Part shown: positions 13,351-21,540 of the stretch, piece after piece
How the letters are laid out: every line of letters starts with the position of its first letter
Position numbering within the stretch: position 1 is the stretch's first letter
From: Nocardiopsaceae bacterium
GTDB lineage: Bacteria > Actinomycetota > Actinomycetes > Streptosporangiales > Streptosporangiaceae
Assembly (NCBI GenBank): GCA_017354375.1
Contig: JAFMRC010000019.1
Location: 1-32,593 of the forward strand
DNA length: 32,593 nucleotides
Reading direction: 5' to 3'
Notes under the pieces: model-generated
The model's input: only the letters and a program-made list of their open reading frames with translations
Database searches by the model: none
Told to the model about the DNA's origin: nothing
Translations under genes and position numbers: made by a program

Positions 13351-14343
13351 GTGCAACGCCTGCGAGTTCTCCTGCGCCGGACCTTCTTTTACCTGGTCAC
13401 CGCATGGATCGCGCTGACGTTGAACTTCTTCCTGCCCCGCATGATGCCGGGGAACGCCGTCGAATCGGTGCTGTCACGGCTCGAGGGCTCGGGCCCCATC
13501 ACTCCGCAGGCGATCCACGCCATGACGCTCGCGTTCGGGCTGAAGACGAACCAGTCCCTGTTCCAGCAGTACGCCGGCTACATATCCGACATCTTTCACG
13601 GGAACCTGGGAACCTCGATCAATTACTACCCGAGTTCCGTCGGGAGCGTTATCGCCGGGAGCCTCCCGTGGACCGTGGTGCTGGTCGGCCTGTCCACCGT
13701 CATCGCCTTCGTGATCGGCACCGGCCTCGGCACGCTGGCCGGCTGGCTCAAGGGATCCTGGCTCGACGGGCTCGTGCCGTTCACTACCTTGCTGTCCGGA
13801 ATGCCGTATTTCTGGTTCGGGCTCATCCTCATCTCGGTGTTCGCCGTCGGGCTGCGCGTGCTCCCCTTCAACGGCGGGGTGGGAGACGGGATCAGCCCCT
13901 CATTCACGATGTCGTTCTTCGCCAGCGCCGCGCAGCACGCCGTGCTGCCGGCCGCCACGATCGTCGTCTCCGCGATCGGCGGCTGGCTGCTAGGCATGCG
14001 GAACATGGTGGTCAGCGTCCTGGCCAGCGACTACATCGTCCTCGCGGAGGCGAAGGGCCTGCCCCGGCGGCGCATCGTCGCCGCCTACGTGGCCAGGAAC
14101 GCCATCCTGCCGAGTGTGGCGGGCTTCGCGCTGGCGCTCGGGTTCGTGGTAGCGGGATCGATCGTCACCGAGGTCGTCTTCGGCTACCCGGGTATCGGCG
14201 ACGTCCTCTACATCGCGGTGACGAGCCGGGACTATCCGCTGATGCAGGGCATCTTCCTCATCATCACCCTGGTGGTCCTGCTAGCGAACCTGCTGGCGGA
14301 CATCGTGTACGTCTTTCTCGACCCGCGCACGAGCGAGGTATAG
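13351..14343 (+). CDS. ABC transporter permease, DppB type
   Basis: 330 residues, six predicted membrane helices. N-terminus (LLRRTFFYLVTAWIALTLNF, then FLPRMMPGN) is typical of the DppB/OppB N-terminal segment. The EAA coupling loop reads EAKGLPRRRIVAAYVARNAILPS (about 234-256), followed by SIVTEVVFGYPGIGDVLY, the hallmark of this permease class. It forms one half of the membrane channel for an oligopeptide/nickel-type (PepT family) importer; in this context the cargo is probably an oligosaccharide. GTG 13351 has AAGGCGG 10 nt upstream. First gene of a six-gene operon under operator O2. Confidence 0.9.
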   Translation: MQRLRVLLRRTFFYLVTAWIALTLNFFLPRMMPGNAVESVLSRLEGSGPITPQAIHAMTLAFGLKTNQSLFQQYAGYISDIFHGNLGTSINYYPSSVGSVIAGSLPWTVVLVGLSTVIAFVIGTGLGTLAGWLKGSWLDGLVPFTTLLSGMPYFWFGLILISVFAVGLRVLPFNGGVGDGISPSFTMSFFASAAQHAVLPAATIVVSAIGGWLLGMRNMVVSVLASDYIVLAEAKGLPRRRIVAAYVARNAILPSVAGFALALGFVVAGSIVTEVVFGYPGIGDVLYIAVTSRDYPLMQGIFLIITLVVLLANLLADIVYVFLDPRTSEV

Positions 14344-14346
14344 CGA

Positions 14347-15279
14347 ATGACATCGGACGTCGCGGCACGGCAGGTCTCGCCGGGGATCAGCCCCCGGGAA
14401 GGAAAGACCGTCACCGGGCGCGCGATCTCGGCCCTGCGCAAATCGCGCCTGGCCACGGCGGGCGCCATCCTCGTGGGCCTGTTCATCATCATGGCGATCG
14501 TCGGACCGTACGTCGCGCCGTACAACCCGTCCGCGACGTCTGTCTACCAGCTCACGAGCCCGTCCGGACTCTATCTGCTCGGCACCACCCAGAGCGGCCA
14601 GGACGTGCTGTCGCAGCTGCTGTCCGGCGCGGGATCCTCCCTGGAACTCGGATTCCTCACCGCCGCCTTCGCGACCGTCCTGTCCGTCGTGGTGGGGGTG
14701 CCGAGCGGGTACTTCAGCGGCGTGGCCGGCGAGTCGCTTTCCTCCCTGGCCAACGTTTTCCTGGTCGTCCCCGCGCTGCCGCTCATTATCGTGATCATGG
14801 CGTACCTGCCTAACCGCGGCGTGCTGACGATGGCCGTGGTCATCAGCGTGACCGGCTGGGCCTGGGGCGCACGTCAGTTGCGAGCCCAGACGATGTCGCT
14901 CCGCCGCCGAGACGATATCGTCGCGGCCCGCGCGATCGGCGAGAAAACGTGGCGCATCATGTTCGTCGAGATGATGCCGAGCCTGCTGCCGATTATTATC
15001 TCCGGATTCCTCTTCACGACGGTATTTGCGATCGTCACCGAGGCCAGCCTGGCATTCCTTGGCCTCACCGACGTCTCCTCGTGGAGCTGGGGCACGATGC
15101 TCTACTGGGCCCAGAACGACCAGGCCTTCACCCTCGGGGCGTGGTGGTGGTACATCCCGCCGGGCCTATGCATCGCGCTCGTCGGCATGGGACTCGGCCT
15201 TATCAATTTCGGGATCGACGAACTGATAAATCCCCGGCTTAAGGTGCAGCGCAATAAGCAGAGAGGATCAGCGCGATGA
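14347..15279 (+). CDS. ABC transporter permease, DppC type
   Basis: 310 residues. The N-terminal cytoplasmic segment and first helix (RLATAGAILVGLFIIMAIVG) precede the periplasmic PYNPSATSVYQL region and LLGTTQSGQDVLSQLLSGA, the conserved DppC motif (GTDxxGRDV-like, here GTTQSGQDV). The EAA loop is AARAIGEKTWRIMFVEMMPSLL (about 193-214), followed by VTEASLAFLGL. It pairs with the preceding DppB-type permease. It starts 3 nt after that gene, and its stop overlaps the binding-protein start by 4 nt (ATGA). Confidence 0.9.
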   Translation: MTSDVAARQVSPGISPREGKTVTGRAISALRKSRLATAGAILVGLFIIMAIVGPYVAPYNPSATSVYQLTSPSGLYLLGTTQSGQDVLSQLLSGAGSSLELGFLTAAFATVLSVVVGVPSGYFSGVAGESLSSLANVFLVVPALPLIIVIMAYLPNRGVLTMAVVISVTGWAWGARQLRAQTMSLRRRDDIVAARAIGEKTWRIMFVEMMPSLLPIIISGFLFTTVFAIVTEASLAFLGLTDVSSWSWGTMLYWAQNDQAFTLGAWWWYIPPGLCIALVGMGLGLINFGIDELINPRLKVQRNKQRGSAR

Positions 15280-16988
15280 AGCGAGGACTCTTGACTCGGG
15301 CACTGATCGTGGTGGCGGCGTGCGGGATGATGACTGCCGCCGGCTGTTCCGCACCCAAGCCGACCTCGGTCGGGCAGGCTAGCGCGGGAAACTCGGGCGG
15401 AAAGTACACCCCCATATCGGACATCGCGTCCTGCCCGAGCGGACCGCAGGGAAAGCTCAACTACGTGGGCGACATCGGCGGCCCGTACGCGCGGAACTTC
15501 AACCCGTTCACCGCGTCGGCCAACACCGCCGCGTTGCAGTCGTTCGTCTACGAGCCACTGCTGCAATACAGCCTTTCGCAGTCCCGCGTGGCCCCCTGGC
15601 TGGCGTCCAGCTACGCCTGGTCCGACGGCGGGCGTTCGCTGTCCCTCAACCTCCGGCATAACGTCAAATGGTCCGACGGCAAGCCGTTCACCAGCGCCGA
15701 CGTGGTGTTCACGTTCAACCTGCTCAAGAAGAAGCCGGCCACCAACCTCAAGGGCATCCAGTTCAGCTCGGTCAAGGCCACCGGGCCCTACTCGGTCACG
15801 ATGACGTTCGCGAAGCCCGCGTACACCCAGCTCTACTACATAGGCACGCAGTACATCGTGCCGCAGCACATCTGGGCGAAGATCGGCAATCCCAGCACCG
15901 CGCTGAACCTGAACCCGGTCGGCACCGGCCCGTACACGCTCACCAAGCTGACGACCCAGTCGCTGGTCCTGACCGCCAACCCGCACTACTGGCAACCCCA
16001 TTCGCCGTGCATCAAGACGATCGACGCGCCGCCCTATGTCTCCAACACCACGGCGGACCTGGCCATGGAGCAGGACACCGGAACCTGGGGAGGACTGTAC
16101 CTCCCCGGCATGAGCCGCTACACGAGCACTCCGGGCAACGATTACTGGAACCCGCCGACCAACGACGTCGCGCTCTACCCCAACCTCACGGAAGCGCCGT
16201 TCAACAGCCTGCCGCTGCGGCAGGCGATCAGCCTCGCCCTCAACCGGAACAAGATCGAGCAACTCGGTGAGCAGGGCGAGGAGACGCCGATCTCCAACCG
16301 CACCGGCATCATCCTGCCGCGGGACCGCAGCCAGCTCGCGCCGCGGTACGCGAAGGACGACTTCGCGCCCAGCGTGACGCGGGCCAAGTCGGTCCTGAAG
16401 GCCGCCGGCTACACGTGGAACTCAAGCGGCACGCTGCTCACCCCCGCGGGCAAGCCCGTCGCATTCTCCATCCTCGCGCCGTCGGCCTTCTCGGACTGGA
16501 TCTCCGCGGTCCAGGAGGTCACCGCGGAACTCAGCCGCCTCGGCATCAAGGCCAAGCTGGACTCGGTCCCCAACACCCAGTGGCTCCAGGACATGGAGTT
16601 CGGGCACTTCCAGATGGGGATCGAGTCGGGTCAGCTCGGCCCGAACTCCTTTTACCAGTACGACGGATGGCTCAGCAATTCGGTGCCCGTCGGCCACCTG
16701 GCCTCCACGAACTTCGAGCGTTACTCCAGCAGCAAGGCGGATTCCCTGATCAGCTCCTACCTCGGCACCCAGGATCCGGCCACTCAGAACACGGCCATGG
16801 CCGGCCTCGAAAAGATCATGGTCAACGACGTGCCGGTGATCCCGCTCTACTACGCGACGTACTGGGGCCTGTATGTCACGAAGCACATCTCCGGGTGGCC
16901 CTCGCCGTCCAACCCCTACGAAATAGCCTCGTCGTACGACACGCCGATGAACGAAGTGGTCCTGCTGCACCTGAAGTGGAAGGGCTAG
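15276..16988 (+). CDS. Family 5 (SBP_bac_5) solute-binding lipoprotein
   Basis: 570 residues. The signal peptide MKRGLLTRALIVVAACGMMT ends in AAGC with C24 as the lipidation site, so the mature protein is membrane-anchored outside the cell. Family landmarks: NFNPFTASANTAALQSFVYEPL, LNLRHNVKWSDGKPFTSADV (the DGxPfTAeDV motif), GTGPYTLTK and PLRQAISLALNRNKI. These proteins capture peptides, nickel or, in several actinobacteria, oligosaccharides. The Trp/Tyr/Gln-rich C-terminal lobe (FYQYDGWLSNS, YYATYWGLYVTKHISGWPSP) offers aromatic stacking surfaces compatible with sugar binding. It lies between permeases and ATPases of one operon flanked by glycosidases, so glycan-fragment capture is the favoured role. 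Confidence 0.9.
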   Translation: MKRGLLTRALIVVAACGMMTAAGCSAPKPTSVGQASAGNSGGKYTPISDIASCPSGPQGKLNYVGDIGGPYARNFNPFTASANTAALQSFVYEPLLQYSLSQSRVAPWLASSYAWSDGGRSLSLNLRHNVKWSDGKPFTSADVVFTFNLLKKKPATNLKGIQFSSVKATGPYSVTMTFAKPAYTQLYYIGTQYIVPQHIWAKIGNPSTALNLNPVGTGPYTLTKLTTQSLVLTANPHYWQPHSPCIKTIDAPPYVSNTTADLAMEQDTGTWGGLYLPGMSRYTSTPGNDYWNPPTNDVALYPNLTEAPFNSLPLRQAISLALNRNKIEQLGEQGEETPISNRTGIILPRDRSQLAPRYAKDDFAPSVTRAKSVLKAAGYTWNSSGTLLTPAGKPVAFSILAPSAFSDWISAVQEVTAELSRLGIKAKLDSVPNTQWLQDMEFGHFQMGIESGQLGPNSFYQYDGWLSNSVPVGHLASTNFERYSSSKADSLISSYLGTQDPATQNTAMAGLEKIMVNDVPVIPLYYATYWGLYVTKHISGWPSPSNPYEIASSYDTPMNEVVLLHLKWKG

Positions 16989-16991
16989 GAG

Positions 16992-18023
16992 TTGACGGCC
17001 CTCCTCGAAGTCAGGGATCTCGACGTGTCCTACGGGCACGGCGAGGACACTCTGCACGCGGTCCGCGGCGCGAGCTTCAGCTTGCGCCGCGGCGAGATAG
17101 TAGGCGTGGCGGGCGAGTCCGGCTGCGGGAAGTCCACTCTGGCGTTCGCCATCGCCCGGCTGCTGCGCGGCAGCGGCCACGTCGAGGGAGGCGAGATCCT
17201 CTGGTCTGGCCGGGACCGGGAGCCGATCGACCTGGCCACGGCGGATGACGAGAGCGTGCGCCGCGTCCGCTGGTCGGACATCTCCATCGTCATGCAATCG
17301 GCGATGAACGCGATGAACCCGGTGCTCTCGCTGCGAAGCCAGATCGGCGACGTCATCAAGGCGCACGACCCGGCCGCGGGCCGACGCGAGCGCGGCCGGC
17401 GGGTCGGCGAGCTGCTGGAGATGGTCGGCATCCCGAGCGCCCGCGGGCGCGCATTCCCGCACGAACTGTCCGGCGGCATGCGGCAGCGCGCGATGATAGC
17501 GCTCGCGCTCGCGCTTTCCCCTCAGCTCGTCATCCTCGACGAGCCCACCACGGCGCTGGATGTCGTCATGCAGCGGCAGGTGCTCAGCGAGCTGAAGCGG
17601 CTCCAGGCCGACCTCGGGTTCGCGGTTCTCTTCATCACCCACGACCTGTCCCTGCTCGTGGAGATCGCCGATCGCATCCTGGTGATGTACGCGGGAACCG
17701 TCGTGGAGAGAGCCGACGCGCTTGACCTCTATCGCGCTCCGTTCCACCCCTACAGCCGGGGGCTGCTGACATCGTTCCCCAAGGTAACGGGGGTCCGCGC
17801 GGAACTCACCGGCATACCCGGCACGCCGCCGGACCTGCGCGGGCTGCCCGACGGCTGTCCGTTCCATCCGAGGTGCGCGTCCGCCATGGACGAGTGCAAG
17901 CGGGAAACGCCGGCCCTGGTGCCCCGACGCCGACCGGACGGGGAAGCCACGCCGGACGGGGAAGCCACGCAGAGCCGGGATGTCGCCTGCCTGCTGTACC
18001 AGCCGACCGGGAGGGCACAGTGA
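16992..18023 (+). CDS. ABC transporter ATPase, DppD type
   Basis: 343 residues. Walker A GESGCGKST (41-49), signature LSGGMRQRAMIAL (159-171), Walker B LVILDEPTTALD (179-190) and switch His in FITHDLS (214-220). The oligopeptide-type C-terminal extension follows. It contains four Cys (C289, C295, C302, C333); similar clusters bind a [4Fe-4S] centre in some Dpp/Opp ATPases. A perfect 18-bp tandem duplication gives PDGEATPDGEAT between the third and fourth Cys. TTG 16992 is used; AAGGG lies 7 nt upstream. Its stop overlaps the next ATPase gene by 4 nt (GTGA). Confidence 0.9.
   Translation: MTALLEVRDLDVSYGHGEDTLHAVRGASFSLRRGEIVGVAGESGCGKSTLAFAIARLLRGSGHVEGGEILWSGRDREPIDLATADDESVRRVRWSDISIVMQSAMNAMNPVLSLRSQIGDVIKAHDPAAGRRERGRRVGELLEMVGIPSARGRAFPHELSGGMRQRAMIALALALSPQLVILDEPTTALDVVMQRQVLSELKRLQADLGFAVLFITHDLSLLVEIADRILVMYAGTVVERADALDLYRAPFHPYSRGLLTSFPKVTGVRAELTGIPGTPPDLRGLPDGCPFHPRCASAMDECKRETPALVPRRRPDGEATPDGEATQSRDVACLLYQPTGRAQ
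17934..17969. repeat. Perfect 18-bp tandem duplication in the DppD-type gene
   Basis: CCGGACGGGGAAGCCACG occurs twice without change at 17934-17951 and 17952-17969. Identity implies recent origin or strand-slippage turnover. It lengthens the loop between two cysteines of the C-terminal cluster by six residues. Confidence 0.85.
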
Positions 18024-19018
18024 GTTCAGGCGAGGTGGTCTTGCGCGCCGAGTCGGTGAGCAAGACGTTCCGGGCGGGAAGGGGCTTCTTCCGCGGCGGC
18101 GGGCTCCACGCGGTCAGCGGCTTCTCCCTCGATCTGGTCAGGGAACGCGTGGTGGCGCTGGTCGGTGAGTCCGGTTCCGGCAAATCGACGGCCGCCAGGC
18201 TGCTGGCTGGCCTGTACGCGCCGACATCCGGTGCGATCACGCTCGCCGGACGGCGCGTCAGCGTCCGCGCCCCGGGTGCACGGCGCCGGTATGCCAGTCA
18301 TGTGCAGATCGTCCTGCAAGACCCGTTCAGCTCGCTGAACGCTTCCTACAGCATCCGGCATCACCTCGCGCGCCCGCTGCTGCTGCACGGTAACGCGGGC
18401 TCCGGGAAGCGGGCGGACGTCGAGGCACGATCGGCCGCCTTGCTCGAAGAGGTGAGCCTGACCCCCGGCCGGGACTTCCTCGACCGGTATCCGCATGAAC
18501 TATCCGGCGGCCAGCGCCAGCGAGTGTCCATCGCCCGCGCCCTCGCCGTGCGGCCGGAGGTGATGCTCGCGGACGAGCCGGTCTCGATGCTCGACGTGTC
18601 GATCCGGCTGGGAATCTTGCGGCTTCTCGGCAGGCTCACCGCCGAGCGGCGCCTCGCGCTGCTCTACATCACCCACGACATCGCCTCGGCCCGGTATTTC
18701 GCCACGGAGATCGCCGTGATGTACGCGGGCGAAATGGTGGAATACGGCCCTTCGGAAGACGTCACGCAGGCCCCGCTGCACCCCTACTCCCGCCTCCTCG
18801 TGTCCACGGTTCCCGATCCGGATCGTGCCGCCGGCCGCGGTTCCGACACGCTGGTGCGCGGCGAGCCGCCGGACCTCACGAGGCGTCTGGCGGGATGCAC
18901 GTTCGCGCCGAGGTGCCCGTTCGCGATGGACCGGTGCAGGCAGCAGGCGCCACCGCGCTTCGAGCCGAGCGGCGGGCACTGGGTCCGCTGCTGGCTATTC
19001 GACGAACAGGAGGCCTGA
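18020..19018 (+). CDS. ABC transporter ATPase, DppF type
   Basis: 332 residues from GTG 18020, which overlaps the preceding stop. Walker A GESGSGKST (49-57), a Q-loop in IVLQDPFSSLNASYSIRHHL, signature HELSGGQRQRVSIARAL, Walker B VMLADEPVSMLDVS and switch YITHDIASARYF. It ends with the same type of Cys-containing extension (GCTFAPRCPFAMDRC, then a late Cys in WVRCWLF). It forms a heterodimer with the DppD-type ATPase to power import. Longer upstream starts in the same frame run through the preceding gene and were not used. Stop is 1 nt before the next gene. Confidence 0.9.
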   Translation: MSSGEVVLRAESVSKTFRAGRGFFRGGGLHAVSGFSLDLVRERVVALVGESGSGKSTAARLLAGLYAPTSGAITLAGRRVSVRAPGARRRYASHVQIVLQDPFSSLNASYSIRHHLARPLLLHGNAGSGKRADVEARSAALLEEVSLTPGRDFLDRYPHELSGGQRQRVSIARALAVRPEVMLADEPVSMLDVSIRLGILRLLGRLTAERRLALLYITHDIASARYFATEIAVMYAGEMVEYGPSEDVTQAPLHPYSRLLVSTVPDPDRAAGRGSDTLVRGEPPDLTRRLAGCTFAPRCPFAMDRCRQQAPPRFEPSGGHWVRCWLFDEQEA

Positions 19019-19019
19019 A

Positions 19020-20825
19020 GTGCCACGACGCTATTCACGACGCGAGATCCTCGGTGCGGCGGCGGGCACCACGCTGGCCATCGGCACGGCGGGGGTGGTC
19101 GCCGGGACGTCGCTGCGGAACCCCTGGATACCGGACCCGGCCGACGCCGCCGCCGCCGACATGGGCGCGGCGCATGGCACGGCAGCCGACGCGACGGCTG
19201 GTGCGGCGGCCGACGCTCCGGGCAGCACCTTCTTCTCCACCGCGTTCACCGAGTACTACGGAACCCTCGCCACCTCCAGCGATGGTGACCTGTGGGCGAA
19301 TTGCTGGGCCGACGACGGCAACATGTACGGGGCGAACGGCGATGGAAAGGGCTTCGGCGACGGGGCCGAGGCGGACGTGGTGGTCAGCAAGATCACCGGG
19401 ACACCGGAAACCGGCATCAGCGGGCAGCGGCTAGCGGCCGGCGCCGACGTGGCGAACGTGTGGGGTGACACCAGCCAGTACAACCGCAAGCCCACCGGCA
19501 TGGCCTGCGCCGACGGCGTCCTTTACCTGGCCGTGCAAGACCTGCGTTACTCCCCCAGCGCCGACGCGTTCAACGACGCGCCGAACGCCAGCATCTCGAT
19601 GTCAACCGACCACGGCACGACCTGGACGAAGACCTCCTCGCCGATGTTCACGAACGGAACCTTCACCACGATCTTCTTCCTGGACTTCGGCCAGAACGGG
19701 GCGAACGCGGTTCCCGCGCTGGGGTCGGACGACGGCCAGTACATCTACGCCTACGGCCTCGACGGCAACTGGCGCTGCTCGTACTCCGGCACGGCGCCTG
19801 ATCCGGTGAGCGTGTACCTGGCCCGGGTTAAGCCGGGCCAGCTACAAGACGTCTCCGCGTGGCAGTTCTTCACCGGGATGAGCGGCTCAAGCCCATCGTG
19901 GAGCGGCACGATCGGCGACAAGCAGCCGGTGCTCACCGACACCCGCCGCCTGTACCCAGGCCCCCTGCTGAGGACCACGGCTCCCAACAACGGCCCCACC
20001 GACTTCACCGTGATCTCGCAGGGCGGGGTGGTCTACAACGCGCCGCTGCGGCGCTACCTCTACACCTCCTGGACCGAGTACACCTTCGAGTTCTACGAGG
20101 CGCCCCAGCCGTGGGGACCGTGGAAGCTGTTCTTCAGCCACGACGCGGGCGGGTACCCGTGGTTCGGCACCGGCAGCACCGAAGGCGGCCCGAAGAACGG
20201 CGGGTACGCCGCTACCATCCCGTCGAAGTTCATCAGCTCCGATGGCCGCGACATGTGGCTCCAGTCGAACTGGTTCGTGAACGTCGCGTCCGGCGCGTCA
20301 GACTACAACTTCAACCTGCGCAAGATGCGCTTGTCCCCCTACCAGTCGTCGCAGCCCTCCAACCCCGCCGATCCGTCGAATAACATCGCCCGGACCGGCG
20401 CCAGCGTGACGCCGACCGAGAAGAGCGCCCACTACGGCAACTGGCAGTACTACAACGACGGCGACACCACGCAAAGCGAAGACAGCTGGGACAACTCCAG
20501 CAAGACCAGCGACTGGTGGGGCTACACCTTCGATACCAGCTACCACTTCGACCGGGTCGTCTACACCACCGGGACGATGTTCAGCGACGGCGGCTGGTTC
20601 TCCTCCGGGTTGCAGGTTCAGGTCCGGCAGGACTTCGCCTGGGTCAACGTCACCGGCCTGACGATATCGCCGGACTACCCGTACGACGACACCGCCGGGA
20701 CGAACAAGGCCTACACCATGACTTTCGACGCGACCTGGGGCGACGGCATCAGGATCATCGGTACCCCCGGGGGAGCCTCTACCTTCACCTCGATCGCGGA
20801 ACTGGAGGCCTACTACGCGGGGTGA
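19020..20825 (+). CDS. Tat-exported beta-propeller glycosidase-like protein (DUF4185-like) with discoidin-like domain
   Basis: 601 residues from GTG 19020, with AGGAGG about 6 nt upstream and only 1 nt from the ATPase stop. A twin-arginine signal (RRYSRREILGAAAGT) is followed by a hydrophobic stretch and an Ala/Asp-rich linker. Residues about 75-450 look like a five-bladed propeller: an Asp-box (STDHGTTW), DGQYIYAYGLDGNWR, VYLARVKPGQLQDVSAWQFF, YNAPLRRYLYTSWTEYTFEF and EAPQPWGPWKLFF, a pattern I associate with DUF4185 proteins. DUF4185 includes GH183 endo-D-arabinanases. Residues about 465-600 resemble an F5/8 type C carbohydrate-binding domain. Expected role: cutting or binding an extracellular polysaccharide for the adjacent importer. 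The alternative is a non-catalytic sialidase-fold sugar-binding protein. Confidence 0.68.
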   Translation: MPRRYSRREILGAAAGTTLAIGTAGVVAGTSLRNPWIPDPADAAAADMGAAHGTAADATAGAAADAPGSTFFSTAFTEYYGTLATSSDGDLWANCWADDGNMYGANGDGKGFGDGAEADVVVSKITGTPETGISGQRLAAGADVANVWGDTSQYNRKPTGMACADGVLYLAVQDLRYSPSADAFNDAPNASISMSTDHGTTWTKTSSPMFTNGTFTTIFFLDFGQNGANAVPALGSDDGQYIYAYGLDGNWRCSYSGTAPDPVSVYLARVKPGQLQDVSAWQFFTGMSGSSPSWSGTIGDKQPVLTDTRRLYPGPLLRTTAPNNGPTDFTVISQGGVVYNAPLRRYLYTSWTEYTFEFYEAPQPWGPWKLFFSHDAGGYPWFGTGSTEGGPKNGGYAATIPSKFISSDGRDMWLQSNWFVNVASGASDYNFNLRKMRLSPYQSSQPSNPADPSNNIARTGASVTPTEKSAHYGNWQYYNDGDTTQSEDSWDNSSKTSDWWGYTFDTSYHFDRVVYTTGTMFSDGGWFSSGLQVQVRQDFAWVNVTGLTISPDYPYDDTAGTNKAYTMTFDATWGDGIRIIGTPGGASTFTSIAELEAYYAG

Positions 20826-20826
20826 G

Positions 20827-20858
20827 CCGCCCGGTTGCCCGAGGTGCCCGTCGGGCGG
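20827..20858 (+). terminator. Hairpin ending the ABC/glycosidase operon
   Basis: CCGCCCG (20827-20833) pairs with CGGGCGG (20852-20858), two bases after the propeller-gene stop. An alternative stem GCCCGA/TCGGGC lies within it. No U-tract follows, as is common for actinomycete terminators. Confidence 0.5.
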
Positions 20859-20919
20859 CGGTACACTGCGACCTGCGCGTAGCCAACGTGTGACCTTTTC
20901 CGTGCACAATGTTTCGCAG

Positions 20920-20993
20920 GCGCCAGTAGCTCAGTCGGATAGAGCAGCTGCCTTCTAAGCAGCGGGCCGCGGGTTCGAATCCTGCCTGGCGCG
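20920..20993 (+). tRNA. tRNA-Arg (anticodon TCT)
   Basis: The cloverleaf is complete. The acceptor stem GCGCCAG pairs with CTGGCGC. The D-arm is GCTC...GAGC, the anticodon arm GCTGC-CTTCTAA-GCAGC places TCT at the anticodon, and the T-arm is GCGGG-TTCGAAT-CCTGC. Length is 74 nt including discriminator G; CCA is not encoded. It reads AGA (and AGG by wobble), codons that are rare in such GC-rich genomes. No duplicate of its 3' end was found nearby, so there is no evidence of integration here. Confidence 0.95.
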
Positions 20994-21540
20994 CTTACCT
21001 GGCTTGGCTTTCCTGCTCTTGGTACCGGTTCCGTTCCCGCTTCAGTATCCGCCCCGGAGGTGGGAGGACGCTTGGCGGAAGCTCCGGACTTCCTGAGCGC
21101 CGCCGCCGTCGGCAAGGATTACGGCGTGATGGCTGAAGCGCCCCGGTGAGCGGATGACCGGATATTCCGCGTATCGACAGGTTCCTTTTTGCCACGCTTG
21201 TCGTGATTCGTGCCGCTGCCCGGTGCGCCTGGCCGACACGTTCCCGGCCTGCCGACAGGCGGTCCCCCGCGGGAGCCACGTCTTTTGGCGAATGACGGCC
21301 CCACAAATGCCGCGAACCGGACGCGTTTAGGACCCTCATGCACCAAAAGTCGATCCCGGGCCGGGCACGACGGGAAGCCAGGGCCGTAGCAACGGGCCGT
21401 TGACGCCAGGTCCCCTTCCGGTAAGCCAATAGGATCGCCTGAACGGCGTCACCGGCGGGAAACCTGCGAGCCTTTCGCAACGTCACGGGCGCCCGCAACG
21501 TCGCAGGTACCCGCAACGTCGCAGGGCCGTGCAATTTGCA
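20994..21540. other. About 550 bp between tRNA-Arg and the methyltransferase, no gene seen
   Basis: Frames here are short and lack SDs and recognisable motifs. The only structured element is the 18-bp tandem repeat at 21476-21529. No integrase or duplicated tRNA end is present. Confidence 0.5.
21476..21529. repeat. Three tandem 18-bp units 3' of the methyltransferase gene
   Basis: CGCAACGTCACGGGCGCC, CGCAACGTCGCAGGTACC and CGCAACGTCGCAGGGCCG lie end to end at 21476-21493, 21494-21511 and 21512-21529, 11 bp beyond the methyltransferase stop. Confidence 0.8.

Noticed and set aside
16422-17867. Long open frame on the minus strand (about 480 codons) across the binding protein and DppD-type genes
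   Set aside because: It is antisense to two unmistakable genes with intact motifs; long antisense frames are expected at this GC content. The translation is Arg/Gly/Val-rich without motifs.
17873-18019. Upstream start for the DppF-type ATPase
   Set aside because: The added sequence overlaps the conserved C-terminal domain of the preceding ATPase; GTG 18020 gives the normal 4-nt overlap.
18825-19019. Longer upstream start for the exported propeller protein
   Set aside because: It would run through the end of the ATPase gene in another frame and bury the Tat signal; GTG 19020 has a strong SD and places RRYSRREILG at the N-terminus.
20920-21540. tRNA-Arg considered as an integration site for a genomic island
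   Set aside because: No integrase, no excisionase and no repeated 3' tRNA segment were found in the window.
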